From contig HF972662.1 in assembly GCA_000432995.1 (NCBI GenBank), forward strand, positions 1 to 6,479: DNA of 6,479 nucleotides. The letters run 5' to 3'. The notes below the pieces were generated by a model. That model did no database searches and was not told where the DNA came from. It saw only the letters and a list, made by a program, of their open reading frames with translations. How positions within the stretch are numbered: position 1 is the first letter of the stretch; every line of letters begins with the position of its first letter. The translations under genes and the position numbers were made by a program. Shown piece by piece: positions 5,464-6,479 of this stretch. Source of the DNA: Clostridium sp. CAG:1013 (GTDB taxonomy: Bacteria; Bacillota; Clostridia; Oscillospirales; Acutalibacteraceae).

Positions 5464-6295
5464 ATATGGTTTCTTTCGGTTTCTCTCCCAACAGCGCTTC
5501 CATGGTGCGGCGGTATCGCTCCCGGTTGACAAAATCGTCACAGCCCAGGTAGTAAGCGAAAAACAGGTCTACCATCACCAGGATGGGGAATTGGGGCGAG
5601 ATCTGCCAACCGGCAGACAAGCTCAATTCTGCCGCCACTGGCATCACCTCATCGGCCAGAGACTTCACTTCCGGATCCCGGTTAGCGGTGATGAGCACCA
5701 CCTTGGCTCCCCGACGGCGAGCCTCCCGCACGCCCCACAGCACTTCCTCCGTCCGGCCCGACAGGGTAATGGCAACCACGGTGACGGTCTCGTCCAGAAG
5801 CACCGCGTTCATGCGGATCATATGGCTGTCGGTGATGGCCTCCACCAAAAGGCCGGTACGCATCAGCCGCAGACCCAGCTCCTTGGCGGCAAATCCGGAA
5901 CTCCCCATGCCGTACACGTATACGCACCGGCTTTGGGAGACCATCTGGGAGACACGGCGCATTTGATCCTCGTCCACCAGATGAAAACTGCGGTCCAGCA
6001 GTTCCTGGTAGCGGTTCAGCACCTCCTGGGTGGCCTGGCTGAAAGTGAGGTAGGGACTGCCCTCCTTATAGGGGCGCTGATATTCGTAAATGAATTCCCG
6101 ATACCCAGCGAAACCGCATTTCTGGGCAAACCGAGACAAGGACGCTTCCGACACATACAATTTAGCCGCCATGGTCTTGGAGGAAAGATCACCTTTTTCC
6201 CGGTTTTGCAGAAAAAAATCAGCCGCGGCCCGTTCCGCCGAGGTGAGTTTGGGATAGGCATTTTTGATGGCCGATAATACTTTGCTGTGTTCCAT
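5462..6295 (-). CDS. MurR/RpiR family transcriptional regulator (HTH-SIS)
   Basis: A 277-residue regulator of the usual family length. The N-terminal HTH_6 domain (about 1-75) starts with the family pattern of LTSAERAAADFFLQN (17-31), then the helix-turn-helix LSSKTMAAKLYVSEASLSRF (37-56) and CGFAGYREF (60-68). The C-terminal SIS sugar-binding domain (about 110-250) contains VYVYGMGSSGFAAKEL (125-140), with the phosphate-binding GxGSSG loop, and AITLSGRTEEVL (175-186), with the second SG-T-E loop. In this family the SIS domain senses a phosphosugar or phosphorylated amino-sugar and changes DNA binding. The ATG at 6293-6295 has AGGAG 7 bases upstream. It is convergent with the dehydrogenase gene and has its own strong promoter flanked by an inverted repeat, which suggests autoregulation. 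By position it is the likely regulator of the divergent dehydrogenase and operon promoters (inference). A phosphosugar effector implies that a kinase or PTS step exists elsewhere. Confidence 0.95.
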   Translation of the reverse strand: MEHSKVLSAIKNAYPKLTSAERAAADFFLQNREKGDLSSKTMAAKLYVSEASLSRFAQKCGFAGYREFIYEYQRPYKEGSPYLTFSQATQEVLNRYQELLDRSFHLVDEDQMRRVSQMVSQSRCVYVYGMGSSGFAAKELGLRLMRTGLLVEAITDSHMIRMNAVLLDETVTVVAITLSGRTEEVLWGVREARRRGAKVVLITANRDPEVKSLADEVMPVAAELSLSAGWQISPQFPILVMVDLFFAYYLGCDDFVNRERYRRTMEALLGEKPKETI

Positions 6296-6317
6296 AGTAG
6301 CTCTCCTGTTCCCACAT

Positions 6318-6369
6318 TTGACCGCTATTCTCTTCTGTCATTATACAGGACCTCCCCCTTGGCGGTCAA
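6318..6369. repeat. Perfect 8-bp inverted repeat flanking the regulator promoter: candidate autoregulatory operator
   Basis: TTGACCGC at 6318-6325 and its exact reverse complement GCGGTCAA at 6362-6369 are 44 bp apart centre to centre, close to four helical turns. The right arm contains the -35 hexamer and the left arm falls about +8 to +15 from the predicted start. A protein dimer on each arm would lie on the same DNA face and enclose the promoter. The repeat is seen directly; binding by the adjacent RpiR-type protein is inferred. Confidence 0.5.
6340..6369 (-). promoter_or_regulatory. Near-consensus sigma-A promoter of the RpiR-type gene
   Basis: On the minus strand, TTGACC (6364-6369 in plus coordinates, five of six matches) is 18 bp from a perfect TATAAT (6340-6345). 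Transcription would begin near 6333, giving a leader of about 38 bases that contains the AGGAG ribosome site. This is the best promoter match in the window. Confidence 0.8.
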
Positions 6370-6386
6370 GGGTAGGCGCGGAACGC

Positions 6387-6427
6387 AAAAACACGCCGGT
6401 CCCCGCTGAGAGACCGGCGCGTCTTTT
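6387..6427 (-). terminator. Hairpin terminator upstream of the RpiR-type gene
   Basis: An 8-bp GC-rich core (6394-6401 with 6412-6419) encloses a 10-base loop. Read on the minus strand, the stem continues through a G-U wobble (6420/6393) and two more pairs to 11 bp, then UUUUU (6387-6391). On the plus strand the wobble becomes an A-C mismatch, though UCUUUU still follows. It most likely ends a minus-strand gene lying to the right and insulates the regulator promoter; it may also work in the other direction. Confidence 0.75.
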
Positions 6428-6479
6428 ATAAGAGAGAGAATGGATCCGTTGTGATCGAAATTGTCAGGCGGCTCACTCC
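6426..6479 (-). CDS. Possible C-terminal end (17 codons) of a minus-strand gene
   Basis: From the right edge one minus-strand frame stays open for 17 codons (GVSRLTISITTDPFSLL) and ends in TAA at 6426-6428, immediately before the terminator hairpin. The RpiR-type gene ends against its hairpin in the same way. The stretch is too short to recognise a family, and a 17-codon open frame easily occurs by chance. The support is only its position next to a hairpin that is best formed on this strand. Confidence 0.3.
   Translation of the reverse strand, partial: GVSRLTISITTDPFSLL

Noticed and set aside
5591..6277. Plus-strand open frame of 228 codons opposite the RpiR-type gene
   Set aside because: Antisense shadow of a gene with clear HTH and SIS motifs; no start signals.
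6451..6479. GTG-initiated plus-strand gene start at the right edge
   Set aside because: Only nine codons are visible and the preceding GAGAGAG is a poor ribosome site; the hairpin polarity favours a minus-strand gene end instead.

Overview
The window looks like chromosomal DNA of a fairly GC-rich member of the Firmicutes, probably a gut-type Clostridia (Oscillospiraceae- or Lachnospiraceae-like). The evidence is strong AGGAGG ribosome sites at most genes, sigma-A-type promoters, short intergenic gaps, two GTG starts and the protein families present. The genus cannot be fixed from sequence alone. I see no RNA genes, CRISPR arrays, insertion sequences or phage genes.

Layout, left to right. Positions 1-4128 hold a tightly packed six-gene operon on the minus strand, read right to left: a sugar isomerase/epimerase TIM barrel (3367-4128), a small three-helix membrane protein (3051-3374), a GNAT acetyltransferase (2579-3034), a Gfo/Idh/MocA oxidoreductase (1367-2521), a second TIM-barrel isomerase/epimerase (502-1353) and a second Gfo/Idh/MocA oxidoreductase cut by the left edge (1-485). 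Positions 4129-4366 are a divergent regulatory region with one promoter each way, a GC hairpin in the operon leader and a dyad over the plus-strand -35. A zinc-dependent medium-chain dehydrogenase runs rightward (4367-5392). It converges on a MurR/RpiR-type sugar-sensing regulator (5462-6295, minus), with a shared hairpin terminator between them. The regulator has a near-consensus promoter flanked by a perfect 8-bp inverted repeat. The right edge (6387-6479) holds another terminator and possibly the last codons of a further minus-strand gene.

How the genes may work together (inference): NAD(P)-linked oxidation of a sugar or polyol hydroxyl, epimerisation or isomerisation of the keto-sugar on a metal-dependent TIM barrel, and reduction by another dehydrogenase. 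This is the logic, and the same three protein families, of the E. coli ycjQRS gulosides-to-glucosides pathway. Here the set is extended by a second oxidoreductase/TIM-barrel pair, an acetyltransferase and a membrane protein. The RpiR protein, whose SIS domain normally binds a phosphosugar, is the obvious candidate regulator. The substrate is not readable from the sequence, and no transporter or glycosidase lies within the window.
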